From Streptomyces durocortorensis (GTDB lineage Bacteria > Actinomycetota > Actinomycetes > Streptomycetales > Streptomycetaceae), in the NCBI RefSeq assembly GCF_016901035.1, contig NZ_JAFEUF010000001.1, positions 1 through 44,345 of the forward strand: a stretch of 44,345 nt of DNA. Reading direction: 5' to 3'. How positions within the stretch are numbered: position 1 is the first letter of the stretch; every line of letters starts with the position of its first letter. The notes under the pieces are model-generated. The model was not told the origin of the DNA. It saw only the letters and a program-made list of their open reading frames with translations, and ran no database searches. The position numbers and the translations under genes were made by a program. Positions 8,487-16,846 of the stretch are shown piece after piece.

Positions 8487-9971
8487 ATGCGCTTCAGCCC
8501 CACTGACGAACAGGCCGCTGCCCTGGAGGCATTCTGCGAGAGAGACCATCTCGTCATCCAGGCCGGTGCCGGTACCGGCAAGACCTCTACGCTCGCCTTC
8601 CTCGCCGAGCAAATGACCGCCCGCCGGGGCCGCTACCTCGCCTTCAACCGAGCCATCGCTCTGGACGCTGCCGCCCGCTTTCCCGTAACCGTCCAGTGCA
8701 AGACTGCTCACTCCCTGGCCTACGCCGCCCTCGGATACCGATTCCGCGATCGCCTCAACAGCCCCCGCAGGCCTGGCTGGAAAGTCGGCCAGGACCTGGG
8801 CCTGAACAGCCCCACCCGTATTCACGGGCGCGACCTCATGCCTGCCACCCTCTCGAATGCCGTGCTACGGACGGTGTCCCACTACTGCCAGTCTGCCGAC
8901 ACTGAACTCGCCCACCACCACGTCCCGCACCTGCGCGGCATAGACAGCGACGAGGGCCACGCGGAACTCGCCAACTTCTTGCTTCCATATGCCACAAAGG
9001 CCTGGGGCGATCTGCAGAGTCCCAACGCAGGCGCGGTGCGCTTCGAACACGACCATTACCTCAAGATGTGGGCCCTGACCGAGCCTGTTCTGCACAGCGA
9101 CTTCCTGCTGCTGGACGAGGCTCAGGACACTAACCCGGTCCTCGAACAGGTCGTCCTGGCCCAAAAGGCCCGCACCCAGATCGTCATGGTCGGAGACTCT
9201 GCCCAGGCCATCTACGGCTGGAGAGGCGCCCGTGACGTGATGACTGGATTCACTGGACGCCACCTCACCCTGACCCAGTCTTTCCGCTTCGGCCCTGAAC
9301 TCGCTACCGAAGCAAACCGCTGGCTCGCCCTCAGCGGAGCTCCCATCCAGCTCACCGGAACCCCGGCCATCTCCACCACCATCGGGGCACGCGCGGACAG
9401 CCCCGATGCGGTGCTGTGTCGCACCAACATCGGGGCCATCTCCGAAATTCTCACGCTCCTCAATGCCGGCACGGCGACGGCACTGGTGGGCGGGGGACAC
9501 GCCCTGCGTACCCTGGCTCGGGCCGCCCGGGACCTTATCGGTGGGCGGCACACCCACCACCCCGAACTCCTGCTGTTCACCACTTGGGCCGAACTGCGCG
9601 ACTACGCCGAACACGACCCCGCCGGAGCTGACCTGCAGCCCTTCGCCAATCTCGTAGATGAACACGGCCCAGACGCCATCCTCCACGCCGTCGACCGCCT
9701 CGTCCCCGAGGACCAGGCGGAGGTCACCGTTTCCACAGCCCACAAAGCCAAGGGCCGGGAATGGGCCCACGTACGCATCGCCACCGACTTCACCCCACCC
9801 CCCGACACCGACGAAGTCGACTCCTCAGGCCGCTCCGTTCCAGGCCCCGTCAAGGAATCGGAAGCCCGCTTGGCCTACGTTGCCGTCACTCGCGCCCGCC
9901 GCCACCTCGATCCTGAAGGCCTGGCGTGGATCGATCAGCACCCTGACAACCCCATGAGGCATCGCCCATGA
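8487..9971 (+). CDS. UvrD/Rep-like SF1A DNA helicase, short form
   Basis: 494 residues with all main SF1A motifs: Q-type TDEQ, Walker A GAGTGKT (27-33), DEAQD (210-214), GDSAQAIYGWRGA (236-248), SFRFG, STAHKAKGREW (about 420) and YVAVTRAR (about 467). It is shorter than housekeeping UvrD/PcrA (about 700-800 residues) and the 1B/2B subdomains look reduced. No nuclease domain is visible. Such short forms occur on mobile DNA, where they may act in recombination, fork processing or defence. GGAG lies about ten bases upstream of the ATG. It stands alone, convergent with the ImmA/IrrE gene, and its role in the island is unknown. Confidence 0.88.
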   Translation: MRFSPTDEQAAALEAFCERDHLVIQAGAGTGKTSTLAFLAEQMTARRGRYLAFNRAIALDAAARFPVTVQCKTAHSLAYAALGYRFRDRLNSPRRPGWKVGQDLGLNSPTRIHGRDLMPATLSNAVLRTVSHYCQSADTELAHHHVPHLRGIDSDEGHAELANFLLPYATKAWGDLQSPNAGAVRFEHDHYLKMWALTEPVLHSDFLLLDEAQDTNPVLEQVVLAQKARTQIVMVGDSAQAIYGWRGARDVMTGFTGRHLTLTQSFRFGPELATEANRWLALSGAPIQLTGTPAISTTIGARADSPDAVLCRTNIGAISEILTLLNAGTATALVGGGHALRTLARAARDLIGGRHTHHPELLLFTTWAELRDYAEHDPAGADLQPFANLVDEHGPDAILHAVDRLVPEDQAEVTVSTAHKAKGREWAHVRIATDFTPPPDTDEVDSSGRSVPGPVKESEARLAYVAVTRARRHLDPEGLAWIDQHPDNPMRHRP

Positions 9972-9991
9972 GGACGCCGAACCCATGGCAT

Positions 9992-10025
9992 GGCCCCGTC
10001 TCGGGCCGCGTAGGGAGTGCTCCCT
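9992..10025. terminator. Two small hairpins between convergent genes
   Basis: GGCCC-cgtctc-GGGCC (9992-10007) is followed by AGGGAG-tg-CTCCCT (10012-10025), which touches the stop codon of the minus-strand protease gene. Position between convergent 3' ends supports a bidirectional terminator, though the stems are short. Confidence 0.4.
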
Positions 10026-11113
10026 TAGGGGACGACGGACAGGCTGCGCGCCGCGGTAGTCGTGGCGGGCTGACCCTTGCCTTCGAATGTCGTAAGGGTG
10101 AGCCCGAACATGAGTCGGTTCATCTCTTCACTGGTGAGCCCGAGCTCGGCCGCGACGGACCAGGGGCGAACATGCTTCGAACGCAGCGCGGTGAAGACCT
10201 TCGTCAACACCTGCGACGTTTCGCGCTGGCTCATGCCCTGCGGCTCGCCGGACCGGTACCCCAACCGGCTCAGCTCGGCACAGGTGGACCGGTACTGCCA
10301 GTCAGAGAGTAGATTCAGGTCGTGCATGCGGTAGGTCAGGGCCATAGCAGAGACGTTCCAGATCTGCTTGCCACGAAGGATCTGATCGACGTGTGCGCCT
10401 GTCGGCATGTGCCCCAGAACGCTCGCTCGAGGCATCAAGAACGCTGAAGCGAAGTCGTTCGCTTGCCGTTCGGCCTCGGGGCCCGAGCATGCGTGCTCGC
10501 TACCGTGCATGACGAGGTGACCCAGTTCGTGGGCGGCGTCGAAGCGCCCTCGCTCGGCCGACTTGAGCGTGTTGAGGAATACAAACGGAACGCCGTCGCG
10601 CCACACCGCGAAGGCGTCGACCTCGGCGTGGTCAGGATCGAGTGAGAAAACCCGAACTCCGTGCGCCTCCAGAAGGTGCACCATGTTGGGCGCTGGCGCT
10701 TCCCCCAGACCCCAGCGGGTGCGCACCATGCCAGCGGCTGTTTCCGGGTCAGGTTTGCCCAGTGAAGGCACATTCGCTGCTGGCAGGCGGAACCTCTCGT
10801 CGATCCACTCGTACAGCATCGCACCCAGCGTGCCAGCGGCTCGCGCGGCTTCGAGCACTCTGGCCGATGTCTTGCTGCGTGCCCGCCATGAGATGCCCCC
10901 GGCAGGAAGCTCGTCTAGCGCAGGGCCTTCGAAGAAGACGGTAGGAAAGTCGAGTGCTGAGGCGATCTTGGCGACAGTGTCGGGACGGGGTGCAGTGCGC
11001 CCTGTCTCGTAGTTCGACAGGCTCTGCAGTGACACCCCGGCTCGGTCCGACAGCTCAGCAAGGGTGAGGCCCCTGCGCTTGCGGGCCAGTGTGATGCGGG
11101 ACGGGGTCACCAT
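10025..11113 (-). CDS. XRE-type HTH fused to ImmA/IrrE-family zinc metalloprotease
   Basis: 362 residues. Residues 5-60 form a Cro/C1 HTH (ITLARKRRGLTLAELSDRAGVSLQSLSNYETGR). The middle carries the zinc protease signature AAHELGHLVMH (H195, E196, H199) and the downstream ExQANDFASAFLMP element, with E215 as likely third ligand. Proteins of this architecture (like ImmA of ICEBs1) bind DNA and cleave a partner repressor or antitoxin, often triggering mobile-element or stress responses. Just upstream in the same direction, 67 bases away, is an unknown gene that may encode the partner or substrate. The ATG at 11113 lies directly ahead of the HTH. Confidence 0.85.
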   Translation of the reverse strand: MVTPSRITLARKRRGLTLAELSDRAGVSLQSLSNYETGRTAPRPDTVAKIASALDFPTVFFEGPALDELPAGGISWRARSKTSARVLEAARAAGTLGAMLYEWIDERFRLPAANVPSLGKPDPETAAGMVRTRWGLGEAPAPNMVHLLEAHGVRVFSLDPDHAEVDAFAVWRDGVPFVFLNTLKSAERGRFDAAHELGHLVMHGSEHACSGPEAERQANDFASAFLMPRASVLGHMPTGAHVDQILRGKQIWNVSAMALTYRMHDLNLLSDWQYRSTCAELSRLGYRSGEPQGMSQRETSQVLTKVFTALRSKHVRPWSVAAELGLTSEEMNRLMFGLTLTTFEGKGQPATTTAARSLSVVP

Positions 11114-11180
11114 GTGGGGCTGCCTCAGTTATTGGTGGTGCACGGTGGGGCGAAAGGGTTCGCCGCCCCACCAACGGGCA

Positions 11181-11864
11181 TCAGCGGAAATCGACAGGGA
11201 TGTCGATCTCTTCGGGCCCATCATCGTTCGTAGGTTCGATTCCGTCCATCACCAGGGCGGGAAGCGGAATCCGCTTACCCCATTCGATCACGAAGCCATC
11301 CCGGAAGCTCTTCGGCTGCGATAGCTCGCAGTCGATCCGCACCGTGTCGCCGATCTTGGTGCGGCAGGACAGCAGGAACCATGTCTTCAGGGCGAAGGCC
11401 TCTTCTTCACTCAGCGCAACCCCGTCAGGACCGGCGCCGGCTACAAACAGAGCCGTCTGTAAAGACGAGGCGGCGTCGCCGGCGTTGGCGCGAGTGACCA
11501 TTTCGGTGGCGGCTCCGCGTCGGCGTGCGTTCTTCGGGAATAGGCTTGCCTGCCCCGTGGCGGCGTCGCCGACCATCACGCCCATCGCGACCGATCGGTC
11601 TGGGCTGCAGACAAGTTCGAGCCGGCCGTGCACGAGCCGGGCCCACTTCTCCTTCTCGATGTGCAACTCTCGGATGGTCCGCACGTGCGCCTCATAGGCC
11701 CGTCGACCCGCCGTTCCCGTTGGATCGTTGCGGACAGCGGTGCGCCTTGCGGCTTCGCCCGCGCGCAGTACGTCATGCAGGAACTCCAGCCTGGTCCCCA
11801 CGCCACCCAACTGGACCCGAACCTCATCGAGTTCAGGGGAGGACTTCACAAGGGACAGGGTCAA
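11181..11864 (-). CDS. Unknown protein paired with the ImmA/IrrE gene
   Basis: 227 residues, not recognised. The N-terminal half (about 1-90) is helical and charged (RLEFLHDVLRAGEAARRTAV...IRELHIEKEKWARLVHGRLELV). The C-terminal half is mixed and ends in an acidic tail (DDGPEEIDIPVD). No enzyme motif is seen. The start is a TTG at 11864, supported by GGAGG five bases upstream and by absence of a better start. Imperfect direct repeats in its promoter region, and its position first in a two-gene unit with an HTH-metalloprotease, make a substrate, antitoxin-like or effector role plausible, but this is inference from context only. Confidence 0.65.
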   Translation of the reverse strand: MTLSLVKSSPELDEVRVQLGGVGTRLEFLHDVLRAGEAARRTAVRNDPTGTAGRRAYEAHVRTIRELHIEKEKWARLVHGRLELVCSPDRSVAMGVMVGDAATGQASLFPKNARRRGAATEMVTRANAGDAASSLQTALFVAGAGPDGVALSEEEAFALKTWFLLSCRTKIGDTVRIDCELSQPKSFRDGFVIEWGKRIPLPALVMDGIEPTNDDGPEEIDIPVDFR

Positions 11865-11891
11865 GGGAGCCTCCAGGAGTCGACGGCGAAC

Positions 11892-11941
11892 TTATAAAGA
11901 CTGTACCTCAAACGAGGGGCAAGTTTTATAAGGATTGCACC
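11892..11941. promoter_or_regulatory. Two imperfect direct repeats upstream of the ImmA-unit operon
   Basis: On the minus strand GGTGCAATCCTTATAA (11926-11941) and GGTACAGTCTTTATAA (11892-11907) match at 13 of 16 positions and start 34 bases apart. They lie 28-77 bases upstream of the TTG start. They are AT-rich relative to the surroundings and include TATAA stretches that could serve as -10 elements. Probable binding sites for the XRE domain of the downstream protease. Confidence 0.55.
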
Positions 11942-11976
11942 CGCACCGAACTCGGCGTCGCCGCCTGAGCACGTAT

Positions 11977-12015
11977 CCCCCTACTTCCTCACCTCCTCGA
12001 GGGGGAAGTACGGGG
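11977..12015. terminator. Hairpin downstream of the recombinase operon
   Basis: CCCCCTACTTCC (11977-11988) pairs with GGAAGTACGGGG (12004-12015) with one mismatch and a 15-base loop. It lies just beyond the 3' end (12073) of the minus-strand four-gene recombinase operon, so it probably ends that transcript and shields the ImmA-unit promoter. Confidence 0.55.
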
Positions 12016-12072
12016 AAACGTCCGTCGTCGCGTACGACTTCGTCGTGCACCACCGCGTACGGATCTGTGTGC

Positions 12073-12501
12073 TCAGCCGTCCGTTCGAACGGGCCCGGGC
12101 TCTGCGGAAGGAGCCGGGAGGGAGGCCAGGCGCCGGCTACTGCCGAGCTTCCTCTTCAGCGCGAAGTTCTCGTGGTAGAGGTTCGCGGTCACCGCTGCGA
12201 GGGCATCGAACTTGCCCTGAAGTTCTGTGACTTCGGCCTTGGACTCGCGAAGCTGTCGGCGGAGCTTTGCGATCGTCTCATCCCGTTCGACTTCGCCCGG
12301 GCTTCGCAGGACCGGGCGGGCGACCTTGGCGTCCCACTCGGCAAGGATGTCCTCGGCCCGGTGGATGGTGGCGTGGCTGACCTGGGCCTCGCGGGCGAGG
12401 TTCTCCTTCGTCAAGGCGCCGTTGGTATGCAGGGGCTCACCTGCCAGCAGCCGGGCCATGGCCTCGCGGATCTTGGTGGCGGTTGCTGCGGATACCGGCA
12501 T
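12073..12501 (-). CDS. ginD: GinD/TnpC-like small HTH plus coiled-coil accessory protein
   Basis: 142 residues. Residues about 30-52 (TKENLAREAQVSHATIHRAEDIL) form a helix-turn-helix. Residues about 70-118 are a charged heptad-like coiled coil (ETIAKLRRQLRESKAEVTELQ). The tail is Pro/Ala-rich. It is the fourth gene of the recombinase operon and overlaps the preceding stop as TGATG. In GInt islands ginD encodes a small protein with a potential DNA-binding domain needed for recombination; Tn554 TnpC is a small protein in a comparable position. Likely role: binding and bridging repeats at the island ends. The symbol is by analogy of position and architecture. Confidence 0.7.
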   Translation of the reverse strand: MPVSAATATKIREAMARLLAGEPLHTNGALTKENLAREAQVSHATIHRAEDILAEWDAKVARPVLRSPGEVERDETIAKLRRQLRESKAEVTELQGKFDALAAVTANLYHENFALKRKLGSSRRLASLPAPSAEPGPVRTDG

Positions 12502-14873
12502 CAGAGGTCACCTTCCAGGGTGGCGAATTGTGCGGTGACCGTCTGCACCTCGGCGAGACGGATCTCGATGGACTCGCGTCGCGGTGGGGAGAGCCGTTCG
12601 CGTCGCAGGGTGTCCCGCAGATCGCTCTCTTCAGCGATCCAGTACGGAGCATTTTTCAAGGTCAGCACGGAGTTGCGGCACTTGCCCGGCTGGCAGGCGC
12701 CCAGCAGGGGCTGCTTGCCCCGTTGCTCAGCCGGCAGCTGGTTCTGGCACTCGGCGGTCGATGCCTGCCACAGACAGTGGTTGACCGTGCCGAAGTGCAG
12801 CTGGGCGAACTCATCCCGCAGCAGGCTGACCTGCATCCGCTCGTCCGCGATCTGGACTTGGAGGTGCGGGTCGCTGTCCATCGTCGTGATGACCTTGTCC
12901 AGGCCAGCATGCAGCCGGGCGGCGCCGGGGCCGATGGCGACCGGCTCGCCCTGCCGGCGGGCTTTGAGGAGCTCGACAAGCTTGCGGGCCGCGGCCAGCT
13001 CGAGCTGGTTGTCGAACTCCTTTCGCCAGTTCTCGTCGATCCGGCCGTAGCCGGCGGTGACCTGGTTGGCCAGGGCCCGGCGGGCGGCGTGCTTGAGTTG
13101 GATTCCGAGCGCGATCTCCCCGTCGGGCTGCTGGGCGGTGATGATCGCCATGGTCTTGCGGAACATGTGCGGCCTCACCAGTCCCTCGGGGATGGCTTTC
13201 AGCCCGGTCCGGTCCAGCGTCCTGTTGATGTTCTCGATGAAGAAGTCGATGTCGCGGAACGCGTCGAACCCGGCCCGTCCGCGGGTGCCTTCCGGCAAGA
13301 ACCCGCTGGGCGGGGCGAGGGTGGCGAAGATGTGGCTGTCATGCCAGGACAGGTGTTCGGCGACGGCCACGGCCTGTGCGACCGGCTCGATGATCCACCA
13401 CTTGAGGCGGGGTCGGGATTCGTCGTGCTTGATCTTCCGCGAGGCCAGCGCCGGAGAGCCGAAGTGCTGGACCACGGAGTTGCGTTCGATCTCCTGCAGT
13501 TCGCTGTCACGCATGAGAGTCAGTGCGGCGATGAAGATGTAGCAGGCCGCCCGGACCATCCGTAGGGCGTGCTCGAGATCGCCGTCCTCGATGTAGTCGG
13601 TGCGGTCCTCGGTGATCGCCTCACGGACCCACTGCTGTCGCTGGCGGGTGCGGGCGGTGCCGCTCGTGAATACGTTCGCCCTGGTAACCGTGCCGAACAC
13701 CCGGCCTTCCAGGGTAAGCCAGACCGGTTCGCCGACCGGCCCGTGGGGGCTGTTCTCCCTGCGGACCGGGATGCGGTTCGCAGGATCGGCCAGCCACTGC
13801 CGGACCTGGGCGTCGAGCTCGTCGGGCCGCCGGTTGCGGCTGCGTGCGGGGCGGGCGATGTCGCCGAGGGCCGCCCGGCCGTCCTTGGCCGTGACGGGTC
13901 GGACCCGACCAGCGTCGACCAGTCGTTGGACCATCTTGCGTCTCATCTGGTGGCGTTCGGAGTCCCGACTGGCCTTGAAAACGCCCTGACTGATGCCGTC
14001 TGTCAGCCACAGGCTCAGTGTCGACCACATCACGGTGCCCGCCGGGTATCCGCGGAAGTCCCTGGCGTGGACCGGCACCAAGGAGTCGGGGTCCTGCACC
14101 CAGGCGGCGAGCTTGGCGTCGGTGCCCCGGGCGTCATGGGTCTGGCGCCGCGTCCCGGTCGATGCGGCCACGGCCGCGACCTGCTGATCGCGGCGTTCAA
14201 GGATCTGCGGGGCCATCTCCTCGATGTAGAACCAGGCGGCCCGCAGCAGCGGCCACCAGATGGCCGGGGGGATGGAAGGAGTGGTCAGCTCTCCCAGGAA
14301 TGTCCGGTCAGCCACCTCGGCAGCGGATTTGCCAGGCCAGGGATCCTCCAGCAGCCCCCCGCCGGTCAGGAGCGGAGCGAAGTCCAGGAGGCGGCGAATG
14401 GTGAGGACATCGTTGGCCAGAGTCGACGTTCCTGACGTCAGGGCGTGATGGTCGAGGTAGTTCTGCCAGTCGTCCGCCGCCCAGGCCGCCAGATCGTGCG
14501 GCATCTTCTGCTCGAGTGCCCATCTGGCGATGAGCCGCATCTTGTCGCACATCTGCCTGACCGAAGGCAGGCTCCAGTTCTCGGCCCGGAAGAACAGACC
14601 GGCATCCCGGAGGATCTTGTGGCTGGAGTTGAGCATCCCGAAGGCAACCTCGCGGGTCCGCAGGTTCCAGAGGGGGTCCTTGGGAAACGAGGCCCGCCAG
14701 GCGCTCTTCACCCGGTTCGCCGGCCGTCGCAGGCAGTCGCCGGGCCAGTACCCGGCCTGCCCGAAGAGCGGGACCTCCGCGCCGGGGATGAGGTTGCGGT
14801 GGCCGCCGAAGACGGGTGTGCCGTTGGGGATGGTCTGCGAGGGCAGCGACTGGAAGGCTGCGGCGGTCGTCAT
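12501..14873 (-). CDS. ginC: GinC-like large tyrosine recombinase with C-terminal Cys cluster
   Basis: 790 residues, third in the recombinase operon. The catalytic set is readable: R455 in LMRDSELQEI, H569 and R572 in PHMFRKT, H595 in LKHAARRA, and Y609 in TAGY. Downstream of the active site, C700, C709, C727 and C732 (spacing x8, x17, x4) suggest a zinc-binding module. The N-terminal ~430 residues include a helical SAM-like DNA-binding region. The ATG overlaps the preceding gene by four bases (ATGA) and the stop overlaps the next start, so the operon is translationally coupled. It should take part in island excision and integration with its two sister proteins. Confidence 0.82.
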   Translation of the reverse strand: MTTAAAFQSLPSQTIPNGTPVFGGHRNLIPGAEVPLFGQAGYWPGDCLRRPANRVKSAWRASFPKDPLWNLRTREVAFGMLNSSHKILRDAGLFFRAENWSLPSVRQMCDKMRLIARWALEQKMPHDLAAWAADDWQNYLDHHALTSGTSTLANDVLTIRRLLDFAPLLTGGGLLEDPWPGKSAAEVADRTFLGELTTPSIPPAIWWPLLRAAWFYIEEMAPQILERRDQQVAAVAASTGTRRQTHDARGTDAKLAAWVQDPDSLVPVHARDFRGYPAGTVMWSTLSLWLTDGISQGVFKASRDSERHQMRRKMVQRLVDAGRVRPVTAKDGRAALGDIARPARSRNRRPDELDAQVRQWLADPANRIPVRRENSPHGPVGEPVWLTLEGRVFGTVTRANVFTSGTARTRQRQQWVREAITEDRTDYIEDGDLEHALRMVRAACYIFIAALTLMRDSELQEIERNSVVQHFGSPALASRKIKHDESRPRLKWWIIEPVAQAVAVAEHLSWHDSHIFATLAPPSGFLPEGTRGRAGFDAFRDIDFFIENINRTLDRTGLKAIPEGLVRPHMFRKTMAIITAQQPDGEIALGIQLKHAARRALANQVTAGYGRIDENWRKEFDNQLELAAARKLVELLKARRQGEPVAIGPGAARLHAGLDKVITTMDSDPHLQVQIADERMQVSLLRDEFAQLHFGTVNHCLWQASTAECQNQLPAEQRGKQPLLGACQPGKCRNSVLTLKNAPYWIAEESDLRDTLRRERLSPPRRESIEIRLAEVQTVTAQFATLEGDL

Positions 14874-16846
14874 CGGTCGTACTCCGTTCGCATTCCGAGC
14901 GGCAGATCGAGACGGAATTTGCCCTCCTCGATCTGCTGGCGGGCATCAGGAAGCTGTTCCGCGCACTCGGTGAACACTTCCTTCAGCGCCGCTGCCTGAA
15001 CGCCCCAGGTAGCCTGCCAGACCGGTGGGGCCAGCACCTGGCGCATGTGGGCGATGTGGTCGTCGAGCATCAGCAGCCGGGGCAGCTGCGAGGTGAAGAC
15101 CACCGCGTTCGGGCAGATCATGCACATCGCCGGCGCGACATGACAGAGCCTGCCCTTGGGCGTGTGCGGGGAATCGTGGGGATCTCGGCAGTTGACGACA
15201 CCCATGTCGAGCTCTCCATGCTGCAGGGCTTTGCCCTGCTCGGCCGAGATGCCCAGTTCAGCGGCCGTTTCCGGCTCGGCCAGCATGGCTTCGGCACCCT
15301 CGGTGACCAGCACGGGCTTGCCTGGTTTGATCTTGTTGAAGACTCCGCGCTGGGCCCGGTTGACGGCCCGGCCGGCCAGGACGTGTGCGGTCGTGCCGTG
15401 GGCGTAGTGGCCTCGGAAGACCTCGATGTGGTGATCGTCTCCGGCCAGGTCGCTCAGGGTGCCGCCCAGAGCGGCGACCCGCGTGGTCTTCGACGTCTTG
15501 CGCAGGCGCCGCACGTCGTGCGGCAGGGAGATCTTCGCCGGTTCACCCTCCATGTCCGGATGGCTGGTGATCCAGTCGGAGAAGCGGCGTCCGGGGGCTC
15601 GAAACAGTGCTCGCCCCGCGATCATGTGACGCCGGTAGTCGGTGGATTCGACGGCCGTGAACAGCCACGGCTCGGTCTCGAATGCCTCCCGTGTCATGGT
15701 GTTCACCGCGATCAGGCGCCGCAGCAAACCCGGGACGTCCCAGTTTCCGGTCCCCGGGTAGGCCGACTCACCAGGTGCCTCGTCCTCCTCGAGCGGGCGC
15801 TCGTTCACCCGCGGCCCGTCGTTGCCGTGCAGATGCGGCCGGATCCGCTGGGCTCGCAGTTTGGTCTGCACCACCCGCACTCCCTCGTCGCTGAACTCCA
15901 GGTCATCCAGGGTGAGATCGTGCACCTCCTCGGAGGTGGCGTCGCCCATGGCCAGCAGGAGCAGGACGCGGAAGGGCTGCAGGTCGAGTTCGCTGGGGAA
16001 CAGCAGCCCGGTGACCGCGGTCATCACGCCGTACTTCCCGCCGAAGCGGGCCATGTAGAGCGGGTCGGCCACCACGTGCCGCAAGGGCTCTGGCCACCAC
16101 TTGAAGTGCGACGGGAGATGAGACTGTAGGGCGGGCATGTCCAGAGCGCCGTGCCGGGCCGCCCAGAGAAGATTCGGCAGCGACCGCCAGCCCTCGCGTC
16201 GCGGGTCCTGCCCCTCGGCGAGCAGTGCCCGGCCAACGGCAAGCCGCTTCTCAAGGGCCCGGATATCGGCTTGGGCACTGTCCCGCAGGAGCAGACGCTC
16301 GTGATTGGCGAACTCGTCCAACGGCTCGCTCGAGCCGCCCCGGAACGTCGGGGGACCCTCTGCCCGCCGCCTCAGACGCTCGGGAACCTTCGCGTCTCGG
16401 ACCGCCCGGTGGCCCACCAGGATGAGCAATGCCCCAGCCAGCACATTCGGCCGCTTCGAGCCCGGCTTGTATCGGTGCAGGAGGTTTTCCTCCCACTGGT
16501 AGATGACCTCGGTCAAGTCGATGGGTCCGCCGTCAAGGCGGGCTTCGCCCGGGGCGAGGCCCGCGGTCGCCAGATGCGTGTCGACGAACGGCAGAAAGCT
16601 ACGGATCACCGAGACGTACTGCTGGCTGGAGGTCAGGCCCGCCTTGTAGTGATAGTCCAGCCAGGCGTCGGCCAGCTGGCCAGCCAGGACCGAGCACCGA
16701 AAATCCGCCGGATCGATCCTGTGGACCATCCGCTGGTGCCGGTAGACGTAGATCAGTTCCCGGACCGCGATCCGCCCCTGCGGAGCCGGCGGCTTCGCGG
16801 CAACCGTGGGACGCGGCCGGCTCTTGCGTTCACCCCGGCGCGGCAT
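14870..16846 (-). CDS. ginB: GinB-like tyrosine-recombinase-fold protein, apparently lacking key catalytic residues
   Basis: 658 residues, second gene of the operon. The fold is suggested by SQQYVSVIRSFLPFV (core-binding helices), FRVLLLLAMGDATSEEVHDL, LPHDVRRLRKT and FRGHYAHGTTAHVL. The box II pair H443/R446 and a box-like H480 are present. Where Arg I is expected the sequence is ATSEE, and where the nucleophilic Tyr is expected there is H488, so it may be a non-catalytic partner. A Cys cluster (C553, C568, C575, C578) follows. The start at 16846 overlaps the previous stop as TGATG; the open frame extends far upstream only because it reads antiphase through the first recombinase gene. Confidence 0.78.
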   Translation of the reverse strand: MPRRGERKSRPRPTVAAKPPAPQGRIAVRELIYVYRHQRMVHRIDPADFRCSVLAGQLADAWLDYHYKAGLTSSQQYVSVIRSFLPFVDTHLATAGLAPGEARLDGGPIDLTEVIYQWEENLLHRYKPGSKRPNVLAGALLILVGHRAVRDAKVPERLRRRAEGPPTFRGGSSEPLDEFANHERLLLRDSAQADIRALEKRLAVGRALLAEGQDPRREGWRSLPNLLWAARHGALDMPALQSHLPSHFKWWPEPLRHVVADPLYMARFGGKYGVMTAVTGLLFPSELDLQPFRVLLLLAMGDATSEEVHDLTLDDLEFSDEGVRVVQTKLRAQRIRPHLHGNDGPRVNERPLEEDEAPGESAYPGTGNWDVPGLLRRLIAVNTMTREAFETEPWLFTAVESTDYRRHMIAGRALFRAPGRRFSDWITSHPDMEGEPAKISLPHDVRRLRKTSKTTRVAALGGTLSDLAGDDHHIEVFRGHYAHGTTAHVLAGRAVNRAQRGVFNKIKPGKPVLVTEGAEAMLAEPETAAELGISAEQGKALQHGELDMGVVNCRDPHDSPHTPKGRLCHVAPAMCMICPNAVVFTSQLPRLLMLDDHIAHMRQVLAPPVWQATWGVQAAALKEVFTECAEQLPDARQQIEEGKFRLDLPLGMRTEYDR

